NCBI GenBank assembly: GCA_017445995.1 | Contig: JAFSRT010000024.1 | Span: 1-64,000 of the forward strand | Source: Clostridia bacterium | Lineage (GTDB): Bacteria > Bacillota > Clostridia > Christensenellales > Borkfalkiaceae | DNA length: 64,000 nucleotides | Direction: 5' to 3' | In this document: piece by piece, positions 1-7,751 of the stretch | Layout of the letters: each line of letters opens with the position of its first letter | Position numbering within the stretch: the first letter of the stretch is position 1 | Notes under the pieces: generated by a model | Databases searched by the model: none | Told to the model about the DNA's origin: nothing | What the model saw: only the letters and a program-made list of their open reading frames with translations | Position numbers and translations under genes: made by a program

Positions 1-3000
1 ACGGCTTACGCGGCAAGCGAAAAAGTAGCCGAATTCCACTTTTGGGCGGTAAATGCAGGTAGCGGTACTAAGACTGATAACGGAATTACTTTCTCATATA
101 GTGGTGTTACTGCGCACGAACATGAAACTTCCAAAGTATCTATCGCCTCGGGAGGAACGCTTAGAATTACGGTTGCCGAGGATCAGCTTACCGCAAACAG
201 CATAGGGAAAGCAGCGTTCAGTATCAGGGTTGATTCCGGTATCGCAATAAGCTATAACTTAAAGCGTGGTTCTACGACGCTATCAAGCGGTTCCGGAAAG
301 ACGTCTTATGACGTTGGCGAAACTTCTATCGCCGGCAGTGGGGATCTCGTTCTCGAATTTACAAACAATTCGGGATCTGCAGCCACGGGCGTTCACTTTG
401 AAAACCCGAACTTCGCGCTTTACGAGATTACGAAACGTACGGTAAGCATTACGGCGGGAACGGGCGTTAAATCCGTTTATATGTCCACTTCGTCCACGGC
501 GACAAGCGGAGACTCAAGCGGGACGCAATATGCCGACGGAACGAAGGTTTACGGATTTGCGACGATTGCGGATGGATATAATCCTCAATCCGGTTGGACT
601 TTAGTAAGCGGTAAGACTTATTGCGTAGGTTCAAAAACGATTTCCAGTTCGCAAAAAAGTTTCGGCACGGTTTCCGCACAATTAGCGACTTATACTATTT
701 CTTACACCTTAAACGGCGGAACGTTGCCTTCGGGATACCCTGCGAGTTATAATATAACGACGAACACCTTTTCGCTTTCTAACCCGACGAGAAAGGGATA
801 TACTTTCTCGGGTTGGACGGGTTCTAACGGAAGCACGAAGCAAACGAGTGTAAGTATAGCAAAAGGTTCTACCGGCAATAAAAGTTATACCGCAAACTGG
901 ACGGCGAACAGTTATACCGTAACGTTAAGTAAAAACAACGGAACGGGCGGCAGCGATTCGGTATCCGCGACCTACGGTTCGGCAATGCCGAGTGCAACTA
1001 TGCCGACGAGAACGGGCTATACGTTTACGGGATATTTCGATTCGAACAACGTGAAGTATTACAACGCAAACGGAACGAGTGCAAAAAACTGGGATACAGC
1101 AAGCACGGCGACTTTAACCGCAAAGTGGCAGATAAATCAATACCCCGTTTCTTGCCCCGAAAACACCGCCCATGCGTCTTACTTCGTTTCGTCAAACGCT
1201 AACGCAACGAGCGGTTCTACGAGCGGAAATTTCGATTATAACAGCACCGTTTATTTTTACGTTGTAGCCGACGAAGGTTATTATAAGCCGAAAGGTAGCA
1301 GTTGGGAAAAAACGGGTACGGTAGGCGATAGAATCGTTTACCGTGCAAACTCTTGGACCGTAAGTACGGGCACTTACGAGTTTTCGGCGGTAGAACCGGA
1401 CATTGGTGATACAATTAGCGCAAGCGCAACCGGTTATAACGCGCCTTTCGATAAGGCCAGCCACTCGATAACCGTTAACGTTACGACCCCTGAAAGCGAT
1501 TACGTTATCAAATATAAGGTCGGTAACGGCGATTATTCTGCTACGAAACCGCAATATACTAACGTTTGCAACGTTACCGTTGAATATAAAATAACGGCGG
1601 ACGGATATTATCCGTTTTTCGGCGGCGCAACCATAAAAATCACGCAGCAGGAAAACGTTTCCTATACGACCGCGCCCGATAAAATCGAAAACTTGATTTA
1701 TAACGGTTCTGCACAAGCCTTGCTTACCGCGGGTACGTCGAATTACGGCACCGTTCAATATAAACTCGGCGATGCGGGCGAGTGGACGAATACCGTTCCG
1801 CAGGTTCAGAACGTAGGCGATTACGTAGTTTATTACCGTGTTCCGGAAGACGCGAATCAGGTGGGTATTTCCGAAAGTTCGTTCACCGTTTCTATTGCGG
1901 AAGTCAACAAAGACGAATTAAACGATATTATCGCTACCGTTGACGCATATTACGGTACTATAATAGACGGTTATTCTTCGATAGCGGAAACGTTAAACGG
2001 GCACAGACAACAGATATATAACGATTATTACGCTGACCCTAACGTAACGGAAACGCAGGTTGCCGAAGCGGTTATCGCGCTTAACGTTTATCTTGACGAC
2101 GCAAAGAAGTCCGTTACCGAAGCGAAAATCGACGCAATCGGCACGGTAAGTTATACCGCCGACATTAAAGCGAAGATTGACGACGCTAAAAACTATTTCG
2201 ACAACGAATTGAACGAAGCGCAAAAAGAACTCGTAAATTCCGACAAGAAAACGGCTTTACAGAACGCAATATCTCTTTATAACGACGTTGACGCTGTGGT
2301 AAACGTTATAAACTCTATCGGAGAACCGCAAGATACCGAAGCGTTCAGACAAGCGGTTATCGACGCGAGAGAAGAGTATAACGCTCTCGGTGTTGACAGG
2401 AAAGCGATTTTCCCTGCGGACGTTCTTAAAACGTTGACCGATTACGAAGTGGCGATTGACGTTATGAACCTTATCAACGCAATCGGCGACGTAGAATACA
2501 CGGCGGACAGCAAAGGGAAGATTGACGCGGCAAACGACGCTTACGCTGATTTGGAAGACGACCAAAAACTTTTAGTTGTAAATTACGATAAACTTTTGCA
2601 GGCAAACACCGATTACGACAAAGTCGACGAAGCGATTGGCAAAATAAACGCAATCGGCGACGTTGAGTATACCGCCGACATTAAGGCGAAGATTGACGAC
2701 GCGAGAGAAACTTACGACGCACTTTCCGCTTACCAGAAATCTATCTTCCCGGAAGACGTACTTAAAAAGTTAATCGACGACGAAAAAGCGTACGAATCTA
2801 TGGATAAGATTCGTGCGATAGGAACGATTGAAAACACTCCGACCAGCAAAGGGAAAATCGTAGAAGCGAGAAAAACTTACGACGCGCTTAAAGAAGACCA
2901 GAAGGCTCTCGTTTTATCCGATTTCGTTAAAGAACTCGAAGACGCGGAAGCGGCGTTTTACGCGATAGAACAAGTCAACGCAATCGGCGATATCAGATAT

Positions 3001-4359
3001 AACGAAGACTCGAAGGATTTGATTGCAAAAGCAAGGGCTACTTACAACGCGCTTTCCGCCGACCAGAAAAAACTTGTTCCTTCGTTCGTGTTCGACGCGC
3101 TTGAAACGGCTGAAACCACTTACGAAACGATTGAAAAGAACGCTAAAACTCTTTCTACCGTTATGAATATCGTGTTAGGCGTATTACTCGTAGGGGGTAT
3201 AATAATTCTTATTCTTCTGCTTCGTAAAAGAAAGGACGAAGATAACGACGGCAAAAAGAAAGTATTGAGTGTTTCGGCACTTCCGTTGTTTCTTGCTGCA
3301 AATCACTACTTTGACGGTGCTTTCATTGTTCTATATATTTTAGTGGTGCTTACTCTTACCGTTTGGTGCGTAAACTTATATCTCTTTATTCAAAAACGTA
3401 AAAATCAAGTGGCGGAAGTTATCGAAGACGAAACGCCGTTAGAAGAAGATAACGACGAACCTGATATTTCTAACGAAGACGATACCGAAGAAATTGAAGG
3501 CGAAACTATCGCCGTCACCGAAGATAACGGAACGAAGTTCTATATAAGGCGTATTAAGTCCTTTACGGCTAAACTTATTCAGTCCGACGATGACGTTAAA
3601 GCGTTCTACGGCGAACTTAAAAACGAAGTGCTTTCTTACGAAAAGACGTTAAGTAGAGTTTCGTGGCATTACGATTCGGTATATTACGGACGCAAACCTG
3701 TTCTTAAATTCGGTATAAGGGGCAAAACGTTATGCGTTTATTTTGCACTTGACGTTAAAGATTTTAAGGCAACAAAATATAAAGTTGAACTTTGTGAATC
3801 TAAAAAGTTCGCACTTGTGTCTTGTATGTATCGCATTAAAAACGAACATAGATGTACTCTCGCAAAAGACTTGATTGCAACGGTTTGTGCAAATCTCGGT
3901 TTAGTTAAGGGTGAACAACATAATATTGAATACTCGTTCCCTTATGAATATACAGAAGCGTTGATAGAAAAAGGACTTATTAAAGAACTTAAAACCAAAG
4001 TTGAAACAACCGAAACTGTCGTAGAACATCATCACGCGGTCACCGTAAGTGAGGCTGATGCCGAAATGTCCGACGAAGTTGCCGAAACCTATATCAAAGA
4101 CGACGTTGACGGAAAAGTCCATAAAGGCAAAAAGGCAATAATCAATATTGACCTTCTGTCCGCCAACTTTAACGACGGCGACACCGTTGATATCGAGGCT
4201 CTTTGGGAAAAGAAACTTGTCGCTAAAAACGTGGGACAAGTTAAAGTTCTCGCAAAAGGAACGCTCGATAAGGTCTTAAACGTCGATTTGCAAGACTATT
4301 CTTTGCAGGCTGTTAAAATGATCGTCCTTGTCGGCGGAACTGTCCATAGGGCAAAATAA
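1..4359 (+). CDS. InlB-repeat surface/membrane protein with uL15-like C-terminus (5' end outside window)
   Basis: The frame is open from base 1, so 1452 codons are visible and the true start lies upstream. An internal ATG at 481 has no ribosome binding site. Order of parts: beta-rich segment (1-230), two InlB/Listeria-Bacteroides-type repeats (about 232-378, GYTFSGW and GYTFTGY motifs ending in TANW and AKWQ), Ig/MBG-like segments with YNG and YYRV motifs (470-640), six helical repeats of about 56 residues (709-1047, signature INAIGDVEYTAD...QK), a transmembrane helix (1055-1075), further hydrophobic helices (1089-1134), an acidic linker, an unrecognised domain (1178-1330), and a last 79 residues that align with the C-terminal half of ribosomal protein uL15. 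The N-terminal part is probably extracellular and the tail cytoplasmic. The role is unknown; adhesion or envelope sensing is inference. Confidence 0.85.
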   Translation, partial: TAYAASEKVAEFHFWAVNAGSGTKTDNGITFSYSGVTAHEHETSKVSIASGGTLRITVAEDQLTANSIGKAAFSIRVDSGIAISYNLKRGSTTLSSGSGKTSYDVGETSIAGSGDLVLEFTNNSGSAATGVHFENPNFALYEITKRTVSITAGTGVKSVYMSTSSTATSGDSSGTQYADGTKVYGFATIADGYNPQSGWTLVSGKTYCVGSKTISSSQKSFGTVSAQLATYTISYTLNGGTLPSGYPASYNITTNTFSLSNPTRKGYTFSGWTGSNGSTKQTSVSIAKGSTGNKSYTANWTANSYTVTLSKNNGTGGSDSVSATYGSAMPSATMPTRTGYTFTGYFDSNNVKYYNANGTSAKNWDTASTATLTAKWQINQYPVSCPENTAHASYFVSSNANATSGSTSGNFDYNSTVYFYVVADEGYYKPKGSSWEKTGTVGDRIVYRANSWTVSTGTYEFSAVEPDIGDTISASATGYNAPFDKASHSITVNVTTPESDYVIKYKVGNGDYSATKPQYTNVCNVTVEYKITADGYYPFFGGATIKITQQENVSYTTAPDKIENLIYNGSAQALLTAGTSNYGTVQYKLGDAGEWTNTVPQVQNVGDYVVYYRVPEDANQVGISESSFTVSIAEVNKDELNDIIATVDAYYGTIIDGYSSIAETLNGHRQQIYNDYYADPNVTETQVAEAVIALNVYLDDAKKSVTEAKIDAIGTVSYTADIKAKIDDAKNYFDNELNEAQKELVNSDKKTALQNAISLYNDVDAVVNVINSIGEPQDTEAFRQAVIDAREEYNALGVDRKAIFPADVLKTLTDYEVAIDVMNLINAIGDVEYTADSKGKIDAANDAYADLEDDQKLLVVNYDKLLQANTDYDKVDEAIGKINAIGDVEYTADIKAKIDDARETYDALSAYQKSIFPEDVLKKLIDDEKAYESMDKIRAIGTIENTPTSKGKIVEARKTYDALKEDQKALVLSDFVKELEDAEAAFYAIEQVNAIGDIRYNEDSKDLIAKARATYNALSADQKKLVPSFVFDALETAETTYETIEKNAKTLSTVMNIVLGVLLVGGIIILILLLRKRKDEDNDGKKKVLSVSALPLFLAANHYFDGAFIVLYILVVLTLTVWCVNLYLFIQKRKNQVAEVIEDETPLEEDNDEPDISNEDDTEEIEGETIAVTEDNGTKFYIRRIKSFTAKLIQSDDDVKAFYGELKNEVLSYEKTLSRVSWHYDSVYYGRKPVLKFGIRGKTLCVYFALDVKDFKATKYKVELCESKKFALVSCMYRIKNEHRCTLAKDLIATVCANLGLVKGEQHNIEYSFPYEYTEALIEKGLIKELKTKVETTETVVEHHHAVTVSEADAEMSDEVAETYIKDDVDGKVHKGKKAIINIDLLSANFNDGDTVDIEALWEKKLVAKNVGQVKVLAKGTLDKVLNVDLQDYSLQAVKMIVLVGGTVHRAK

Positions 4360-4400
4360 GGCTTTAAATTAGTCTTGATTATTCATTATATAAACTTCCT

Positions 4401-4440
4401 AAAAAACAAGGTGTCGTATTCATACGGCACCTTGTTTTTT
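4401..4440 (+). terminator. Intrinsic terminator after the surface protein gene
   Basis: AAGGTGTCGTAT pairs with ATACGGCACCTT (one G-U) around a 2-nt loop, with A6 before and T6 after, so it could work in both directions. It separates the surface protein gene from the convergent tRNA-Ser unit. Confidence 0.85.
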
Positions 4441-4511
4441 ACAATTTGTTTTCACTTATTAGTATTATCGTTTGTTGTCTTTTTGATTTTTACCGTTTAA
4501 CAAAAATCACA

Positions 4512-4550
4512 AATAAAAATCCAGTCAAACCATTATAGGTTCAACTGGAT
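4512..4550 (-). terminator. Distal terminator (T2) of the tRNA-Ser unit
   Basis: On the minus strand ATCCAGTTGAACC pairs with GGTTTGACTGGAT and runs into TTTTTA. It lies a few bases beyond the duplicated tRNA 3' end of the downstream element, so it may be the original terminator of the tRNA gene. Confidence 0.75.
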
Positions 4551-4556
4551 CGTGTG

Positions 4557-4672
4557 TGGCAGAGGGGATAGGATTCGTCTCTCTCGAACCTCCCGCAAAA
4601 CAGTCCACAGGACTGTTTTCTTGCCTTCGGCAAGCACGCCGTAAACGGCTGGCTCCTAATTCGAATCCTATC
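4557..4672 (-). repeat. tRNA-end repeat element, copy 1 (downstream of tRNA-Ser)
   Basis: On the minus strand the element begins at 4672 with GATAGGATTCGAA, the reverse complement of the tRNA-Ser T-loop and 3' T-stem. It ends at 4557 with an exact 21-nt copy of the tRNA 3' end (compare 4725-4745), CCA included. Between lie three hairpins: GCCGTTTACGGC, CTTGCC-gaa-GGCAAG and AAAACAGTCC-tgt-GGACTGTTTT, then GCGGGAGG and TCGAGAGAG. From GAATTAGG to TCGAGAGAG it closely matches copy 2 near 40.8 kb. Open frames over it on either strand only translate the repeat. I see no protein function. Confidence 0.85.
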
Positions 4673-4684
4673 TTATCTAATCGA

Positions 4685-4720
4685 AAACAAAAAACCGCTG
4701 AAACAAACGTCTCAGCGGAT
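4685..4720 (-). terminator. Proximal terminator (T1) of tRNA-Ser
   Basis: On the minus strand CCGCTGA pairs with TCAGCGG and is followed by TTTTTTG, starting right after the tRNA CCA. It should end most transcripts before the repeat element. Confidence 0.85.
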
Positions 4721-4724
4721 TTTT

Positions 4725-4812
4725 TGGCAGAGGGGATAGGATTCGAACCTACGAGAGATTTCTCTCTACTCGCTTTCCAAGCGGGCACATTAGACCACTC
4801 TGACACCCCTCC
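4725..4812 (-). tRNA. tRNA-Ser(GGA)
   Basis: An 88-nt class II tRNA. On the minus strand it starts GGAGGGG, which pairs with CCCCTCT (G1-U72 wobble). The anticodon loop TTGGAAA gives anticodon GGA, the variable arm is GAGAGAAATCTC, the T-loop is TTCGAAT, and CCA is encoded. Confidence 0.96.
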
Positions 4813-4828
4813 TTAAAGGGTCTTTATC

Positions 4829-4857
4829 ATTGTAATATATTTTTTAGTTTTTTGCAA
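4829..4857 (-). promoter_or_regulatory. Promoter of tRNA-Ser
   Basis: On the minus strand TTGCAA (4857-4852), a 17-bp spacer and TACAAT (4834-4829) lie 16 bp before the tRNA 5' end. Confidence 0.75.
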
Positions 4858-4972
4858 CAAATTTATATTACAAAAAATCATATTTATTTTTTAAATTCGA
4901 TATACTTTTTTGTTTTAAAGTTGTAATATATTATTATATAAAATATTTACCTTATATTGTACGGGGGTTGTT

Positions 4973-5194
4973 ATGGAAAGACATAACGATTATTTCGGAT
5001 TCAACAGAAAGCAAAGTATACTGTTTGCCGTTATCTTCTTAACTTGCTGGATTTTCGGGCTGATTATAAGATTTAAAGAAAAAAAATATCTCGCTTGTCT
5101 CGTGCGCTTAATTTTCGGGTTCAATATCTTGTGGTTAATAGATATTCTCACCATCATAAAATACAACTCCATTTTAAGGCTTTTAAATAGGTAA
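4973..5194 (+). CDS. Small two-helix membrane protein
   Basis: A 73-residue protein starting at an ATG preceded by ACGGGGG. It has two hydrophobic helices (about 16-34 and 42-62) separated by a basic loop, RFKEKKY. The second half, with the pattern LIFGFNILWLIDILTII, recalls the short superinfection-immunity/T4-Imm family of membrane proteins, but the match is weak. It stands alone between the tRNA-Ser promoter and its own terminator, upstream of nrdD. Function not recognised. Confidence 0.6.
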   Translation: MERHNDYFGFNRKQSILFAVIFLTCWIFGLIIRFKEKKYLACLVRLIFGFNILWLIDILTIIKYNSILRLLNR

Positions 5195-5216
5195 ATCGAC
5201 TGTAAAATTATACAAA

Positions 5217-5258
5217 AAACCGCCTTTTTCTGCATTATTTGCAAGAAAGGCGTTTTTT
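5217..5258 (+). terminator. Intrinsic terminator after small membrane protein
   Basis: CGCCTTTTTCTGC pairs imperfectly with GCAAGAAAGGCG and is followed by TTTTTTA. Confidence 0.75.
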
Positions 5259-5266
5259 ATTAAAAA

Positions 5267-5280
5267 CACAATATATTGTG
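5267..5280. promoter_or_regulatory. NrdR box upstream of nrdD
   Basis: CACAATATATTGTG is a perfect 14-bp palindrome that fits the known NrdR box (ACACWATATATWGTGT type). It ends 40 bp before the -35 of the nrdD promoter. NrdR boxes usually come in pairs about three helical turns apart; I see no equally good second box. Confidence 0.8.
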
Positions 5281-5320
5281 GTTGGCTAAAAAAATATTAA
5301 CAAAATATTCCAAAAAACCA

Positions 5321-5349
5321 TTGACAACGGTAATTTAATATGATATATT
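5321..5349 (+). promoter_or_regulatory. Promoter of nrdD-trxB
   Basis: TTGACA (5321-5326), a 17-bp spacer and TATATT (5344-5349). The AAGGAGAAAG ribosome binding site and ATG follow about 20-32 bp later. Confidence 0.85.
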
Positions 5350-5381
5350 AAATAGGCTTATTACAATTAAGGAGAAAGAAA

Positions 5382-7751
5382 ATGTTTCAGGTAAAGAAAA
5401 GAGACGGAAGTTTAGTAGAATTCGACATGTCGAAGATATCGACGGCATTAAGTAAAGCGTTCAACGCAAAGCAGGTAAATTACACGGCTGACATACTCAA
5501 TATGTTGGCGCTTCGCGTTACCGCGGATTTTTCGAAGAAGATTAAAGACGGGGTAGTTACCGTTGAAGATATACAGGATAGCGCCGAAGTAGTACTTATT
5601 CAGGCGGGGTACGTCGATATTGCAAAAAGTTATATTCTCTATCGTAAACAGAGAGAAAAAGTTCGTAATATCAACGAAACGCTTGTAGACTACAAAAAGA
5701 TCGTAGACGACTATCTTAAAGTTTCCGACTGGCGTGTTAAAGAAAACTCCACCGTTACATATTCGGTTGGCGGTCTTATTCTTTCTAACTCGGGTGCGGT
5801 TACCGCAAACTACTGGTTATCTGAAATATACGACGATGAAATCGGCGAAGCGCACAGAAACGCCGATATTCATATTCACGACTTATCGATGCTTACGGGT
5901 TATTGCGCGGGCTGGTCTTTAAAACAACTCATTAAAGAAGGTCTCGGCGGTGTTCCGGGCAAAATCACTTCGTCTCCTGCGGGGCATCTTTCCACGCTTT
6001 GCAACCAAATGGTAAACTTCCTTGGCATAATGCAGAACGAGTGGGCGGGCGCACAGGCATTTTCTTCTTTCGACACTTATTTAGCGCCTTTCGTTAAGGT
6101 TGATAACCTTTCCTATAAGGCGGTTAAACAATGTATTCAGTCCTTTATTTACGGTGTAAACACGCCGTCCCGTTGGGGCACGCAAGCGCCGTTTACCAAC
6201 ATTACTCTCGACTGGGTAGTTCCTAACGACCTTGCGGAAATGAACGCAATCGTCGGCGGAAAGGAAATGGACTTTAAGTATAAAGACTGTGCCGAAGAAA
6301 TGGCGATGGTAAATAAAGCGTTTATCGAGATAATGATTGAAGGCGACGCGAACGGCAGGGGATTCCAGTATCCTATCCCTACCTATTCGATAACGAGTAA
6401 TTTCGACTGGTCGGAAACGGAAAACAATAAGTTATTGTTTGAAATGACTGCAAAATACGGCACGCCGTACTTCTCCAACTATATCAATTCAGATATGGAA
6501 CCGAGCGACGTTCGTTCTATGTGTTGCAGATTGCGTCTCGACCTTCGTGAACTCCGCAAAAAATCCGGCGGGTTCTTCGGTTCGGGCGAATCGACGGGTT
6601 CTGTCGGCGTTGTTACTATCAATATGCCGAGAATAGCGTATTTATCTAAAACGAAGGAAGAGTTCTTCGAAAGACTTACCCGTCTTATGGATATTTCGGC
6701 ACGTTCTCTTAAAGTTAAGAGAGACACGATAAGCAAATTGTTAGAAGTGGGCTTATACCCTTACACGAAGAGATATTTGGGAACTTTTGCAAACCACTTC
6801 TCGACGATAGGTTTAGTAGGTATGAACGAAGCGTGCTTGAACGCTAAATGGGTAGGACAAAACCTGACTAATAATGACGCGCAGGAATTTACGAAAGAAG
6901 TTCTTAACTTTATGAGAAACAAGTTGTCCGACTATCAGGAAATGTACGGCGACCTTTATAACTTGGAAGCGACGCCTGCCGAATCTACATCTTTCCGTTT
7001 GGCAAAACACGACAAGAAGAGATACCCTGACATAATAACGGCGTCCGATAACGACAAAACGCCTTACTATACCAACAGTTCGCACTTGCCTGTCGGGTTT
7101 ACCGAAGATATTTTCTCGGCACTCGATATTCAGGACGATTTACAGACTTTATACACTTCGGGAACGGTTTTCCACGCTTTCTTGGGTCAGAAACTTCCTG
7201 ACTGGAAGGCTGCCGCTAATCTCGTAAGAAAAATTGCGGAAAACTATAAACTTCCTTACTATACGATGTCGCCGACCTATTCGGTATGTTCGGATCACGG
7301 CTATATCGCGGGCGAAGTTTATAAATGCCCTGTTTGCGGAAAGACGACGGAAGTTTACAGCCGTATCACAGGCTACTATCGTCCTGTTCAGAACTGGAAC
7401 GACGGTAAAAGGGCTGAGTTTGCAGACAGAAAGGTTTACGATATAGACAATTCGAATTTCCACGGTAAGGGTTGCGCATGCGGTACTGAAACCAAAAAAC
7501 AGACCGCTACGCCTGAACTTGAAGGGCTTACGCTGTTTACGAGAAACGGTTGCCCTAACTGTAAGACGAGTAAAATGATGCTCGATAAAGCGGGTATCAA
7601 ATACACGACGGTCAACGCGGAAGAAGAAAAAGAACTTACAATGAAATTCGGTATCAAAAAAGCGCCGACCCTACTCGTTCCTAACGGCAGTTCGTTCGAC
7701 GTTTACGATAACGCAAGCGAAATCAGAAAATATATTGAGAGTATAAACTAA
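5382..7751 (+). CDS. nrdD: Anaerobic ribonucleoside-triphosphate reductase with fused C-terminal redoxin
   Basis: A 789-residue class III ribonucleotide reductase that makes dNTPs without oxygen through a glycyl radical. Residues 1-92 are an ATP-cone (VKKRDGSLVEFDMSKI), the allosteric ATP/dATP site. The catalytic core follows, then a zinc-type Cys/His site ending in CPVCG. The radical motif RITGYYRPVQNWNDGK has its Gly at 664. Residues 712-789 are an extra glutaredoxin/thioredoxin-like domain with CPNC at 724-727 and the cis-proline motif KAPTL. The start has an AGGAGAAAG site. The stop overlaps the trxB start by 1 nt, so the two are co-translated. The activase NrdG is not in this window. The fused redoxin suggests a thioredoxin-type reductant rather than formate. 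Confidence 0.95.
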   Translation: MFQVKKRDGSLVEFDMSKISTALSKAFNAKQVNYTADILNMLALRVTADFSKKIKDGVVTVEDIQDSAEVVLIQAGYVDIAKSYILYRKQREKVRNINETLVDYKKIVDDYLKVSDWRVKENSTVTYSVGGLILSNSGAVTANYWLSEIYDDEIGEAHRNADIHIHDLSMLTGYCAGWSLKQLIKEGLGGVPGKITSSPAGHLSTLCNQMVNFLGIMQNEWAGAQAFSSFDTYLAPFVKVDNLSYKAVKQCIQSFIYGVNTPSRWGTQAPFTNITLDWVVPNDLAEMNAIVGGKEMDFKYKDCAEEMAMVNKAFIEIMIEGDANGRGFQYPIPTYSITSNFDWSETENNKLLFEMTAKYGTPYFSNYINSDMEPSDVRSMCCRLRLDLRELRKKSGGFFGSGESTGSVGVVTINMPRIAYLSKTKEEFFERLTRLMDISARSLKVKRDTISKLLEVGLYPYTKRYLGTFANHFSTIGLVGMNEACLNAKWVGQNLTNNDAQEFTKEVLNFMRNKLSDYQEMYGDLYNLEATPAESTSFRLAKHDKKRYPDIITASDNDKTPYYTNSSHLPVGFTEDIFSALDIQDDLQTLYTSGTVFHAFLGQKLPDWKAAANLVRKIAENYKLPYYTMSPTYSVCSDHGYIAGEVYKCPVCGKTTEVYSRITGYYRPVQNWNDGKRAEFADRKVYDIDNSNFHGKGCACGTETKKQTATPELEGLTLFTRNGCPNCKTSKMMLDKAGIKYTTVNAEEEKELTMKFGIKKAPTLLVPNGSSFDVYDNASEIRKYIESIN

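Noticed and set aside
1192..1758. Long minus-strand frames within the surface protein gene (also at 2257, 3901 and elsewhere)
   Set aside because: Shadows caused by codon bias of the plus-strand gene; no start signals.
4557..4812. CRISPR-like or integron attC interpretation of the hairpin repeats
   Set aside because: No regular repeat-spacer units, no attC core sites and no integrase or cas gene; the copies are single, dispersed and tied to tRNAs.
4525..4816. Open frames on both strands across tRNA-Ser and the repeat element, encoding similar peptides to those at 40.7-40.9 kb
   Set aside because: They translate the tRNA and repeat sequence. Similarity between the loci comes from the DNA repeat, not from a conserved protein, and there is no ribosome binding site.
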